The notes beneath the pieces were generated by a model. The model did not search any database and was not told where the DNA came from. It saw nothing but the letters and a program-made list of their open reading frames with translations. The translations under genes and the position numbers were made by a program. A stretch of 64,000 nucleotides of DNA from Rhizobiales bacterium Y(2018) (GTDB taxonomy: Bacteria; Pseudomonadota; Alphaproteobacteria; Rhizobiales; Aestuariivirgaceae): the NCBI GenBank assembly GCA_005502925.1, contig SCPD01000003.1, forward strand, positions 327,862-391,861. The letters are read 5' to 3'. This document shows positions 17,308 to 25,520 of the stretch, piece by piece. Numbering within the stretch: position 1 is the first letter of the stretch; each line of letters opens with the position of its first letter.

Positions 17308-17678
17308 GAACTCACTCCCGCAATGACATCCACTTCGAGACGGGCGTCGATGGTCAGTCCCGCCACCATGGAGATACGCGCCGGCGGTGATTTGGGGAAG
17401 AGCTCGCGATAGGCGACATTGAAGGCGTCGAAATCCTCCGCATGGGTGAGGATGATATTCACTTTAAGCGCATCGGCGAGCGTGGCGCCGGCCTTCTCGA
17501 GGACCCGTTCGATATTCCTGAAAGTCTGCCGGGTCTCGGCGGCGATGCCGCCTTTGACGATCTCACCCGTCTCGTCGAAGGCGACCATGCCCGACACGAA
17601 GATGATGTCGCCGAAGCGCACCGCATCCGAAAGCGGCAGGCCCTCCGCATTGTCCAAGGTGAATGTCTCGCGCTTCAT
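17304..17678 (-). CDS. RidA/YjgF/UK114-family enamine/imine deaminase
   Basis: 124 residues, the usual size of a RidA subunit (trimer). It shows LPLSDAVRFGDIIFVSGMVAFD near the N-terminus and the C-terminal PPARISMVAGLTIDARLEVDVIAG, where the conserved Arg (PPARI) binds the imine carboxylate. RidA proteins hydrolyse reactive enamines and imines released by PLP enzymes or oxidases. It overlaps the permease gene upstream and the aldolase gene downstream by 4 bp each, so it is a coupled part of this amino-acid route. A paralogue is at 48036-48410. Confidence 0.93.
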   Translation of the reverse strand: MKRETFTLDNAEGLPLSDAVRFGDIIFVSGMVAFDETGEIVKGGIAAETRQTFRNIERVLEKAGATLADALKVNIILTHAEDFDAFNVAYRELFPKSPPARISMVAGLTIDARLEVDVIAGVSS

Positions 17679-18391
17679 GCTTTTGCTTCCTTCAATGCGG
17701 CTTTGAGAAAAAGCCAGGGTGAGAGTTTGCGTTCCATATAGCGCACGGTAGTGACGATCAGGAGCGCGAAGACGAGATAGATCGCGCCCGCGACGAGGAG
17801 TGGCGTGATCGGATCGAATGTGTTGAAATAGATCTGGTTGGCGGCGCCGATGAGGTCGGTGATGGTGATGAAATTGACCGCGGCGGTGCCTTTCAGCACG
17901 AAGACCAGCTCATTGCCGTAAGGCCGCATGCAGAGTCGCGCCGCACCCGGAAGGGCGAAGCGCAGGAAGGTCTGGACCCGGCTGAAGCCGAAAGCGCGCG
18001 CCGCTTCGATGTCACCCACCGCGACATTGCGCAAGGCCAGCGCGAAGATCTCGGCCAGGAAGCCGGCGGAATTGAGCGACAGCGCCAGGACCGCGATCGG
18101 CATCGGCCGCGCGATCAGGTGCCACAGGAAGCTGTCCTTGATGCCGGGGATCTGCGGCAGGCCGTAATAGAGAAGGAAAAGCACGGCCAGAATGGGCGCA
18201 CCGCGAAAGAAGAAGATGAAGCTTCGCGCGAAGGCGCGCGCGGCACGGGACTCCGAGTTGCGCGCCAGCGCCACCGGCAGTGCGATCAGAAAGCCGAAGA
18301 TGGTGACGAGCACGGTGAGCTCGATCGTGGTCACGGCACCCTGCACCAGCAATGGCACGAAGGTCAGGAAAGTCTCCCAATCGAGGATCAT
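17675..18391 (-). CDS. Polar amino acid ABC transporter permease
   Basis: 238 residues of the HisM/HisQ type, with several transmembrane segments and the EAA loop IEAARAFGFSRVQTFLRFALP. It overlaps the next permease gene (18388) and the RidA gene by 4 bp each. With 18388-19104 it forms the membrane heterodimer for the binding protein at 19289-20071. No ATPase gene is present in this operon. Confidence 0.94.
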   Translation of the reverse strand: MILDWETFLTFVPLLVQGAVTTIELTVLVTIFGFLIALPVALARNSESRAARAFARSFIFFFRGAPILAVLFLLYYGLPQIPGIKDSFLWHLIARPMPIAVLALSLNSAGFLAEIFALALRNVAVGDIEAARAFGFSRVQTFLRFALPGAARLCMRPYGNELVFVLKGTAAVNFITITDLIGAANQIYFNTFDPITPLLVAGAIYLVFALLIVTTVRYMERKLSPWLFLKAALKEAKA

Positions 18392-19104
18392 GCGGAAGGT
18401 CCCCGCCGCAAATGCGCGTAGAGACTGGTCTCGGCCCGCATCTGGAAAATCTGCATGAGGGCCGCGATGGCGAGATAGATGATCAGCGACGCAATGAAGA
18501 ACTGGAAATAGAGCTTGGTGTTCTGCCCGGCGTCACCGGCGGCGCGGATGAGATCCTGCAAGCCGATGGCCGAGACGAGCGGCGTATTCTTGAATGTCGT
18601 CATCAGGAGATTGGCGAGCGCGCCGAGCGACAGTCGGAAGGCCACCGGCCATTTGATGCGCCGGAAGACCAGGAAGCGGCTCATGCCGAAGGCCAGGCCG
18701 GCTTCGACCTGGCCCTTCGGTATGGCCTGGAAGGCGCCGCGGAAGACTTCGCTCGCATAGGCGGCGTGGATGAGGCTCAAGGCCAGCGTGCCGGCCCAGA
18801 AGGGACTGACCTCGATGAAGCTGTCGATGCCGAAAGGCCGCAGCAGTGCCATGATGAGGAAGGCGAGGCCGTAATAGAGAAGCAGGATGACGAGCAGCTC
18901 CGGCACGCTGCGCATCACGACATTATAGGCGGCGAGGCCGTGGCTCAGGATGCGGGAGCGGGACAGCTCGCCCAGCGCCGCCAGGAGCCCGAGCCCGGTG
19001 CCGATGAGTACCGAGGCGAGGCCGAGCCTGAGCGTCAGCCACAGGCCGGCGGCGAGTTCATCGCCCCAGCCCGTGGCCCCCGGCAGAAAAAGCGACCAGT
19101 CCAT
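18388..19104 (-). CDS. Polar amino acid ABC transporter permease
   Basis: 238 residues, HisQ/OccQ-like. Features are an N-terminal periplasmic stretch, membrane spans and the EAA loop VEAGLAFGMSRFLVFRRIKWP. It is first of the two permeases and is separated from the upstream binding-protein gene by 184 bp holding a dispersed palindromic repeat. It is coupled by a 4-bp overlap to the second permease gene. Confidence 0.94.
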   Translation of the reverse strand: MDWSLFLPGATGWGDELAAGLWLTLRLGLASVLIGTGLGLLAALGELSRSRILSHGLAAYNVVMRSVPELLVILLLYYGLAFLIMALLRPFGIDSFIEVSPFWAGTLALSLIHAAYASEVFRGAFQAIPKGQVEAGLAFGMSRFLVFRRIKWPVAFRLSLGALANLLMTTFKNTPLVSAIGLQDLIRAAGDAGQNTKLYFQFFIASLIIYLAIAALMQIFQMRAETSLYAHLRRGPSA

Positions 19105-19144
19105 GCTTCAACGCGCGACGATGGATAAGATCATCTCTTGAAAC

Positions 19145-19259
19145 ACCCTCACGCTGAGGTGGCCACGCAGCGGCCCTCGAAGCGCCCATCAGGATAGAGC
19201 GAGACTGCTGCAACATACCCTTCGAGGCCCGCCTTCGGCGGGCACCTCAGGGTGAGGGT
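19145..19259. repeat. Dispersed palindromic repeat, family A copy 1
   Basis: A 115-bp element with ACCCTCACGCTGAGGTGG at the left end and CACCTCAGGGTGAGGGT at the right end, each arm also carrying a GC-rich inner hairpin next to CCTCGAAG / CTTCGAGG. The arms are imperfect inverted repeats of each other, so the transcript would form one long stem. Sister copies are at 33538-33649 and 57120-57231. It lies between the binding-protein and permease genes. Confidence 0.85.
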
Positions 19260-19288
19260 CGTGTAGCGGATTAAGCTCATCATATCGT

Positions 19289-20071
19289 TCATTGCCAGAG
19301 CTTGTCGGCGCGGATGTCGGCGCCGGGTACCCATTTCTGCTCGATCTTGTCGAAGGTGCCGTCGGCATAGATGGCGCGGATGGCTTCGTCGACCTTGGCT
19401 TTCAACGGGTCGCCTTTGGCGAACATGGCGCCGACGCCACGACCCAGCACTTCCGGATTGTCGATGACGGGACCAGCCACCTCGAAGTCCGCGCCTGCCG
19501 GCGAGGCGAGGAACTCATTGGCCGGCATCTGCTCGCCAAAGGCAAGGTCGATGCGGCCATTGACCAGATCGGCATGGATCTGATCGGCATTTTCATAACC
19601 GACCGGCTCGAGCTCGCCCGCATGATATTTGCGGACATATTGATCCTGCGTGGCGCCGGCATAGACGCCGACCCGTTTGCCCTTGATGTCCTGGGCGAAA
19701 TCCTTGAAAGCGCCCTTCTTGCCATAGAATACGAATTTTCCGGCGTAATAGGGAATGGAGAAATCGGCGACCTTCTCACGCTCCGGCTTGATCGACATGG
19801 AGGAGAAAACCATGTTGTATTTACGGGCGAGGAGTGCGGCGATCATGCCGTCGAAATCCTGCTTCACCCATTCACAGTCGAGCCCGGCCCGCTTGCACAC
19901 TTCATTGCCGAGATCGATCTCGAAGCCCGAATAGCTGCCATCGGCCTCCGTCTTCGAGAAAGGCGGGAAGGACGCTTCCGTCGCCACCTTGATCTTCTCC
20001 TGCGCCAGCGCCTGCAGCGAGGTCGCGGCCAGAAGGGCGGCCGCAAAAGCCAAATGTTTCAGTCCCGGCAT
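19289..20071 (-). CDS. Polar amino acid ABC transporter periplasmic binding protein (SBP_bac_3)
   Basis: 260 residues. The ATG at 20071 follows GGGGAGACAGAC, a good ribosome-binding site. A Sec signal peptide (HLAFAAALLAATSLQALA, cleavage near residue 23) precedes KIKVATEASFPPFSKTEADGSYSGFEIDLGNEVCKRAGLDCEWV, the classic Lys/Arg/Orn/opine-type binding-protein start. It captures a cationic or polar amino-acid derivative in the periplasm. It is downstream of a LysR gene on the same strand with 113 bp between, enough for its own promoter. A palindromic repeat separates it from the permease genes. Confidence 0.94.
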   Translation of the reverse strand: MPGLKHLAFAAALLAATSLQALAQEKIKVATEASFPPFSKTEADGSYSGFEIDLGNEVCKRAGLDCEWVKQDFDGMIAALLARKYNMVFSSMSIKPEREKVADFSIPYYAGKFVFYGKKGAFKDFAQDIKGKRVGVYAGATQDQYVRKYHAGELEPVGYENADQIHADLVNGRIDLAFGEQMPANEFLASPAGADFEVAGPVIDNPEVLGRGVGAMFAKGDPLKAKVDEAIRAIYADGTFDKIEQKWVPGADIRADKLWQ

Positions 20072-20184
20072 GTCTGTCTCCCCAATCCTTTGATGTTCTT
20101 GTGATAGGCCTGCACGAAACCAGATGCCCGGGTCCGGTTAATATGGCCAGTTGCGGAAGTTTGGTTCGACGCCCGTCGAAGCAA

Positions 20185-21102
20185 TCATTTGCCCATTTTC
20201 ATCTCCGCCGCCACGGCGCGCAGATCGCCGTGGAACGTCTTGGCGGCGAGGCTCAGCTCGGAGCCCTTCCGCGTGACGATGAAGAAATCCGGCGAATAGG
20301 CCAGGATGTCGGGGCGCAGCGGCCGCATTTCACCGGACGCGACCCAGCGCTGCGCATAATAGGACGGCAGGAAACCGCCGAAACGGCCGGACAGGATCAG
20401 CAACGCCGAGGCCTCCATGCTGAAGACGGTGGCATGATGCGGGGCATCCTTGAAGAACCGCTGATCGAAATTGGACAGATAGCCTCGGCTGATGAGGCCG
20501 GCGCCGGCGATTTCCTCGAGTGACGGCTTGCGGTTGGTCTGGGTGAAGAGCGCGTGCTTGCGCCCGCAATAGAAATAATTGATCTCGGCGAGAAGCTTGT
20601 CATAACGAAGACCCGCCACCCGCTGATGGCGCGGCGCGATGGCGAGATGCAATTTTCCCTCGAGCACGCCACGCTCGAGATCGCGAGGGGTGAGGACTTC
20701 CACGGTGATATGCACGGCGTTGTCGCGGCCGTAGAAGCGGTCGATGGCGGCGGAGAGCGGGAACTCGGGATGGGTGATGATGTTGTCCGGCATGCCGATG
20801 ACCAGTGGCCCGTTCAACTGACGCTTGCGGGTGGCGATCTTGGTCTGAAAGCGGTCGAGCGACCCGAAGAGATCGCTGGCAGCGCGGAACACGACCTCGC
20901 CATCCTCGGTCAGCCGGAAGCCGCCACGACCGCGCTGGCACAGGCGCAAGCCCAGGCGCGTTTCGAGATCGTGCATATGGGTGCTGATGGTGGATTCGGA
21001 AACATTGAGCAGCGCCTGCGCCGCGGCGAAGCCGCCGCATTCGACCACCGCCGCGAAGACCCGTAATAGGCGCAGATCCGCATCACTCACCCGTCCCAGC
21101 AT
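20185..21102 (-). CDS. LysR-family transcriptional regulator
   Basis: 305 residues with an N-terminal HTH (LRLLRVFAAVVECGGFAAAQ, then SESTISTHMHDLETRLG) and a LysR effector domain. It closely resembles the two LysR proteins at 53742-54695 and 54708-55628, all sharing the LRLL/LKLLRVF..VV..GGF pattern. It is divergent from the SelA-like gene at 21195 and upstream of the binding-protein gene, so it could control both sides. A palindrome at 21121-21134 lies in the shared region. Confidence 0.92.
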   Translation of the reverse strand: MLGRVSDADLRLLRVFAAVVECGGFAAAQALLNVSESTISTHMHDLETRLGLRLCQRGRGGFRLTEDGEVVFRAASDLFGSLDRFQTKIATRKRQLNGPLVIGMPDNIITHPEFPLSAAIDRFYGRDNAVHITVEVLTPRDLERGVLEGKLHLAIAPRHQRVAGLRYDKLLAEINYFYCGRKHALFTQTNRKPSLEEIAGAGLISRGYLSNFDQRFFKDAPHHATVFSMEASALLILSGRFGGFLPSYYAQRWVASGEMRPLRPDILAYSPDFFIVTRKGSELSLAAKTFHGDLRAVAAEMKMGK

Positions 21103-21120
21103 CTTCCCTCTCCGATCGCA

Positions 21121-21134
21121 CGAGGTTCACCTCG
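21121..21134. promoter_or_regulatory. Candidate operator palindrome between LysR and SelA-like genes
   Basis: CGAGGTTCACCTCG is a perfect 6+2+6 inverted repeat in the 92-bp region between the two divergent genes, 19 bp from the LysR start codon. Its position suits an autoregulatory site. It lacks the classical T-N11-A LysR pattern, so the assignment is tentative. Confidence 0.35.
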
Positions 21135-21194
21135 GCAGATTTCGATGTTTGATCCGCGGCAAAACCACAATCTGCCGGCTCTGCCTCAACTACT

Positions 21195-22364
21195 ATGAGA
21201 TCGGCCATGCCAACAACCCGGAACACTGGAAGTGAACTTTTCGACCGCCTCGCCATCAGGCCGGTCATCAATGCCTGCGGTATTTACACCGATCTCGGCG
21301 GCTCGCGGCTCAGCCCCGGCGTGTGGGCCGCGGCGGAAGCCTTCAACGGCCAGTTCGTGCGCATGACCGAGCTTCTCGACAAGACCGGCGCGCGCATCGC
21401 CGCCCTCCTCGGCGTCGAGGCCGCGCGCGTCACCCCAGGTGCGGCTGCCGCGATCTTTCTCGGCACCGCCGCCTGCCTCGCCGGGACCGATGGCGAGAAA
21501 TCGCAGCAGCTTCCCGATACGACCGGCATGAAGAGCGACGTCCTGATCCAGGCCGGCCATCGCTACAAATACGACCGCCAGGTCGGCATGACCGGCGCCA
21601 AACTCGTCGAAATCGGCTCCGGCAATGGAACGCGCGCCGATCAGCTCGAAGCGGCGATCGGTAATAATACCGCCGCCATCCTCCATCCCGCCCATCTCGA
21701 TGGCAAACCCGGGACGCTGACCCTTGAAGAGGTGGTGAAGATCACGAAGGCGCGCGGCATTCCGGTGATCGTCGATGCCGCCTATCTCAACTATCCTACC
21801 TCGATCATGGGCGACTTCATGCGCCGCGGCGCCGATCTCGTCTGCATCAGCGCCAAATATTTCGGCGGCCCTAATGCCGGCGGCTTCGTCCTGGGGCGCA
21901 AGACGCTCATCGATGCGGTGAGCAATGTGCATTTCACGCGTTATGAATCCGGCAAATATCTTAAGCTCGGCCGGCCGCTCAAGATGGACCGCCAGACCGT
22001 CATCGCCGTGCTGGTGGCGCTCGAGGAATGGCTGGATCTCGATCACGCCCAGCGCTTCGCCCAATATGAACGCCAGGTGGGCCTGTTGAAAGAGAAGCTC
22101 AACGGTCTCAAAGGCCTGAAGCTCGAGCCCAAATGCTTCACCATGGACGAGCGTTTCATCGATGACCCGGTCAATTGCCTGCTGGTGACCTTCGACAAGG
22201 GTGCTGCAAAATCCGCATCCGAAATTTCACGCCTGCTTGAAGCGGAGAACCCTTCGATCCTCGCGATCCAGGAGGGCGACAAGATCGGCTTCGTCATGGA
22301 CGTACTCGCCGATGACGAGGTCGCCCATATCGGCGAGCGGGTGAAGGCTTTGCTGTCCAGCTAG
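21195..22364 (+). CDS. SelA-like PLP-dependent enzyme (aminotransferase class V fold)
   Basis: 389 residues (an alternative ATG at 21207 shortens it by four). It has the fold-type I PLP layout of the SelA/DgaE-like group: RPVINACGIYTDLGGS near the N-terminus (SelA-type 'INATG' region), the cofactor Asp in IVDAAYLN (D194) and the probable Schiff-base lysine in CISAKYFGGPNAGG (K221). Relatives act as D-glucosaminate-6-phosphate ammonia lyases or other amino acid lyases rather than selenium transferases. It diverges from the LysR gene, so it may break down the compound brought in by the leftward importer. The reaction is unknown. Confidence 0.87.
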   Translation: MRSAMPTTRNTGSELFDRLAIRPVINACGIYTDLGGSRLSPGVWAAAEAFNGQFVRMTELLDKTGARIAALLGVEAARVTPGAAAAIFLGTAACLAGTDGEKSQQLPDTTGMKSDVLIQAGHRYKYDRQVGMTGAKLVEIGSGNGTRADQLEAAIGNNTAAILHPAHLDGKPGTLTLEEVVKITKARGIPVIVDAAYLNYPTSIMGDFMRRGADLVCISAKYFGGPNAGGFVLGRKTLIDAVSNVHFTRYESGKYLKLGRPLKMDRQTVIAVLVALEEWLDLDHAQRFAQYERQVGLLKEKLNGLKGLKLEPKCFTMDERFIDDPVNCLLVTFDKGAAKSASEISRLLEAENPSILAIQEGDKIGFVMDVLADDEVAHIGERVKALLSS

Positions 22365-22378
22365 AGCTATCTCCCATG

Positions 22379-22412
22379 TTTCCCCTTCTCCCGCGCGCGG
22401 GAGAAGGGGAAA
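22379..22412. terminator. Perfect 17-bp palindrome, family B repeat / bidirectional terminator
   Basis: TTTCCCCTTCTCCCGCG is followed directly by its exact reverse complement, between convergent genes ending at 22364 and 22440. The stem ends in A/T runs on both sides, so it could terminate both transcripts. The same TTCCCCTTCTCCCGC core recurs at 61583-61772. Confidence 0.7.
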
Positions 22413-22439
22413 GCATGGATGGATCAGTGTCTCAGTGAA

Positions 22440-23630
22440 TCAGCCTTGAACCGACCGCGCCACGGCGACAAGCATTTTCGCCGCCTTGGTCACTTGCGCG
22501 ATCTCGACATATTCGTTGAGCGAATGCGCCTGGACGATATTGCCGGGACCGAAGACGATGGTCGGGACGCCGCCCATCACCATCTTGGTCGAATCCGAGC
22601 CATAGGGGACACCCTCGGGCTCGGGATCGATTCCGCTTTCGGCGCAGACCCGCGACATGAGGCCGACGATCGGCTCCTCGGCCGCGACATCCATCGCGGC
22701 GGAATCGATGAAAGGATCGTGGCTCTCGATACGGATGCCGGTGGACGCCGCTGCGAACTTATCGGCGATGGCCTTGAAACTCTTCCAGACCGCGTCACCG
22801 CTCTCGCTCGGCAGGTAGCGATAGTCGAAGCGTAGCCTGGCAAGCGAGGGCACCGTATTGGGCCCCTCGCCCGCCTCGAACTGGGTGCAGGTCAAGGTCG
22901 CGGGACCGAGCAGCGCATGGACTTCGGTGCGGCCTTTCATTTCCGCCTCGAAGAGATCGAGCAGCTTGCGCGCCGCTTTCACCGCATCGACGCCCTCATG
23001 TGGCTTGGCGGTATGGGCGGCGCGGCCATGCACATCGACGAACCAGCGCACGCAGCCTTTGCAGGCGCGGACCACGCGCAACTCAGTCGGCTCGCCGGCA
23101 ATGCCCATGGCGTAGCGCTCGGGCCGGTGCATATGATGGGTGATGCCGGTGAAGCTGAATTCCTCGTCCGAGGCGGCGAGGAAGGTCACGTCACCCGGCG
23201 GCGGGTCGCGCGCCAGGTCGCGCATCGCCAGCATGAAAGCCACCAGGCAACCTTTGTCGTCGACGGCGCCGCGGGCATAGAGCCGGCCATTCTCGACGCG
23301 CGGCGTGAAGGGCGCTGCCATGCCCGTCACCTGGACGGTATCGAGATGGCCTTCCCACAGCATGCTGGGTGCGCCTTTGGTGCCCTTGATGCGGGCGATG
23401 ACATTCGGCCGCTCCGGCGCCACCTTGTCGATCTCGACATCGATGCCCAGCGCCCTGAGCCAGTCGGCGACGGCGGCGCCGACACGCGCTTCATGGAACC
23501 AGTCATCCGGATCGCCCGGCTGACGGAAGGCGATATTGACGCTCGGCACCGCCACAAGTTGTGACAGGAGCTTCACCACCTCGGCATCGGTGATGCCCGC
23601 TTCGTTGCTGGTCTTGGACAGATCGTTCAT
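22440..23630 (-). CDS. M20-family metallopeptidase (ArgE/DapE/ACY1-like)
   Basis: 396 residues from the ATG at 23630 (MNDLSKTSNEAG), preceded by GGGGGAGGCGAG. The di-zinc M20 motifs are present: LWEGHLDTV, RGAVDDKG, SDEEFS, PYGSDSTK and a C-terminal AHSLNEY histidine. The family hydrolyses N-acyl or N-carbamoyl amino acids and small peptides. It is the last gene of the leftward AraD1, HyuA, HyuB, M20 unit, 70 bp after hyuB. It may remove the acyl or carbamoyl group left after ring opening by HyuAB (inference). Confidence 0.92.
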   Translation of the reverse strand: MNDLSKTSNEAGITDAEVVKLLSQLVAVPSVNIAFRQPGDPDDWFHEARVGAAVADWLRALGIDVEIDKVAPERPNVIARIKGTKGAPSMLWEGHLDTVQVTGMAAPFTPRVENGRLYARGAVDDKGCLVAFMLAMRDLARDPPPGDVTFLAASDEEFSFTGITHHMHRPERYAMGIAGEPTELRVVRACKGCVRWFVDVHGRAAHTAKPHEGVDAVKAARKLLDLFEAEMKGRTEVHALLGPATLTCTQFEAGEGPNTVPSLARLRFDYRYLPSESGDAVWKSFKAIADKFAAASTGIRIESHDPFIDSAAMDVAAEEPIVGLMSRVCAESGIDPEPEGVPYGSDSTKMVMGGVPTIVFGPGNIVQAHSLNEYVEIAQVTKAAKMLVAVARSVQG

Positions 23631-23700
23631 CGGCTGCTCGCCTCCCCCATGGATCGTTCCCAGGAATAGCAGAAGCGGGCAGCCGATGAGAATGCCTGGT

Positions 23701-25509
23701 TCAGGCAGGGCTGCCAGAAAGGACACGCGCCTTATCCGGTTCCCACTTGCCGCCCGTGCCGCGCAGCTTGGCGGTCGCCGGCCGGTCGACATGGCCCGCA
23801 GCATCCAATCTTACGCCATAAACCGTCTCGGCGCGCTCACGGCTGACCCAGCCCTCGCGCACGTCATCGGCGACCCGCTGCGGCTCGCGCTCATGAGGAT
23901 GGCCGTAACCGCCGCCGCCACAGCTGATCGAGACCATCGTCTCGGCGCTGCCAATCAGCACCTCGGCGCAGGCCGGCACCGGCTCGAGCGATCCGTCGGC
24001 CAGCCGCTTGAACTGGGCGGAAGGCTTGCCTTTGAGGCCGCCGCGTGTTCCCGAGGCCGGGTTGAGATTGCCGTCGCTGACATAGGCCACCGTCATCTCG
24101 CAATCGACCGGGGCGAATTCCGAATAGGCGCCGAGCGCGCCACGGAAGCGGCCGGCCCCTTCGGTGTCCGGCATCAGCCGGCGGGCATGAACGAAGATCG
24201 GATGGCGCAATTCGTCGATCTCGATCGAGTCCTGATAACACATGCCGGCATTGCCGACATGAAGGATGGTCAGCCAGCCGTCGGTGAAAGGCGTGCCGGC
24301 GCCGCCGGTGCAACCGAGATAGACCTCGTTGACGAACGGCCTCCCGTCATGGACGCCCGACACCACGCCGCAGGACGGCGGGATGAGCGCCCCCGTCTCG
24401 GCCTGGCCCAGGCCGTCGGCGAGCTCGGCGATGGCGCATTGCACCGGATTGGCGACGCGATCGGCGACATTGGTCGTCGCCACCGAGCAGGATGTCGGAT
24501 GCGACGGCCGCCCGACGATCGAATTGTCCCGCAGCTTGATGGCGATGCGCCGGAAGGAGCCGGCATTTTTCGGCACCGTATGGTCGATGGAATTGAAGAT
24601 GCCGACCATCGGGGCGGACAAGGCCGTCGCTTCCGAGAGGTTGAGACCGTTCGGCATGCAGTCCGGATTGTCGGTCATATCGACCTCGATCATCGCCTCG
24701 TCCGGCTTCACCTCGACCGTCGCCGTAATGGTGATGCCGTCCGCCGGCGTGCCGGGGAACGGGTCATGCGTGCTGGTCCGCGTCACCTTGCCCTTGGGCA
24801 TGGCGCGTATGACCTCGATCATGCGTTTCTCGCTGTAGTCGAACCACTGGCGCGTATAGGCTTCGAGCACATCCCAGCCGATCTCGCGACCGAGATTGAG
24901 GACTTCGCGCTCGCCGACGCGCGCCGCGCCGAGCGTCGCCAGATAGTCGCCCCACCACTGGTCCGGCACGCGGATGCGCATCCGGCACATGCGCACCATA
25001 TCCATGTTGTGCTCGTAATTGTCCTGCACCTTCACGGCCGGGAAAATGAGCGCGCCTTCGGCATAGACGTCCTTGGCGGCGCCCATATAGGTCGTCGGCA
25101 GCGCATTGCCGCAATCGGCCTGATGCGCCTTGGCGAGAACCGTGAAACGGTGCACGCCCGCATCGTCGATGACCGGCACCAGAATGGAATGGTCGGCCGG
25201 ATGGGTGCAGCCGTGATAGGGCGAATTATGCAGATAGGCATCGCCGCGCTTCAGCACGGGATGATTGTCGGCCATGGTCCGCGCCATGATGTCGGGGCCG
25301 CGCAGCACATGGATGGGCAGGCTTTCGGCAGTGGCGAGAAGCTGGTGATCCGCGGTCAACACCACGCAGGAGAAATCGCGCGCGATGGTGAGGATGCCCG
25401 AACGCCCGGTGCGGTGGAGCGTGTTGGCCATCTTGCGGGCGATGCCCTCGAAGCGCGCCGTGAGGATCGCCAAACGCGAGCCGTCGATGCTGGTCTGATT
25501 GCCGGTCAT
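23701..25509 (-). CDS. hyuB: Hydantoinase B/oxoprolinase family protein
   Basis: 602 residues from the ATG at 25509 (MTGNQTSIDGSRL), 11 bp after hyuA ends. Family features include ARKMANTLHRTGRSGILTIA near the N-terminus, HPADHSILVPV and a Cys/Gly-rich C-terminus (SCGGGGYGHPHERE). HyuB pairs with HyuA to form ATP-dependent amidohydrolases such as N-methylhydantoinase or 5-oxoprolinase-like enzymes that open five-membered cyclic imides. The frame upstream of 25509 lies inside hyuA and is not coding. The true substrate is unknown. Confidence 0.93.
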   Translation of the reverse strand: MTGNQTSIDGSRLAILTARFEGIARKMANTLHRTGRSGILTIARDFSCVVLTADHQLLATAESLPIHVLRGPDIMARTMADNHPVLKRGDAYLHNSPYHGCTHPADHSILVPVIDDAGVHRFTVLAKAHQADCGNALPTTYMGAAKDVYAEGALIFPAVKVQDNYEHNMDMVRMCRMRIRVPDQWWGDYLATLGAARVGEREVLNLGREIGWDVLEAYTRQWFDYSEKRMIEVIRAMPKGKVTRTSTHDPFPGTPADGITITATVEVKPDEAMIEVDMTDNPDCMPNGLNLSEATALSAPMVGIFNSIDHTVPKNAGSFRRIAIKLRDNSIVGRPSHPTSCSVATTNVADRVANPVQCAIAELADGLGQAETGALIPPSCGVVSGVHDGRPFVNEVYLGCTGGAGTPFTDGWLTILHVGNAGMCYQDSIEIDELRHPIFVHARRLMPDTEGAGRFRGALGAYSEFAPVDCEMTVAYVSDGNLNPASGTRGGLKGKPSAQFKRLADGSLEPVPACAEVLIGSAETMVSISCGGGGYGHPHEREPQRVADDVREGWVSRERAETVYGVRLDAAGHVDRPATAKLRGTGGKWEPDKARVLSGSPA

Positions 25510-25520
25510 GATGCGGGCCT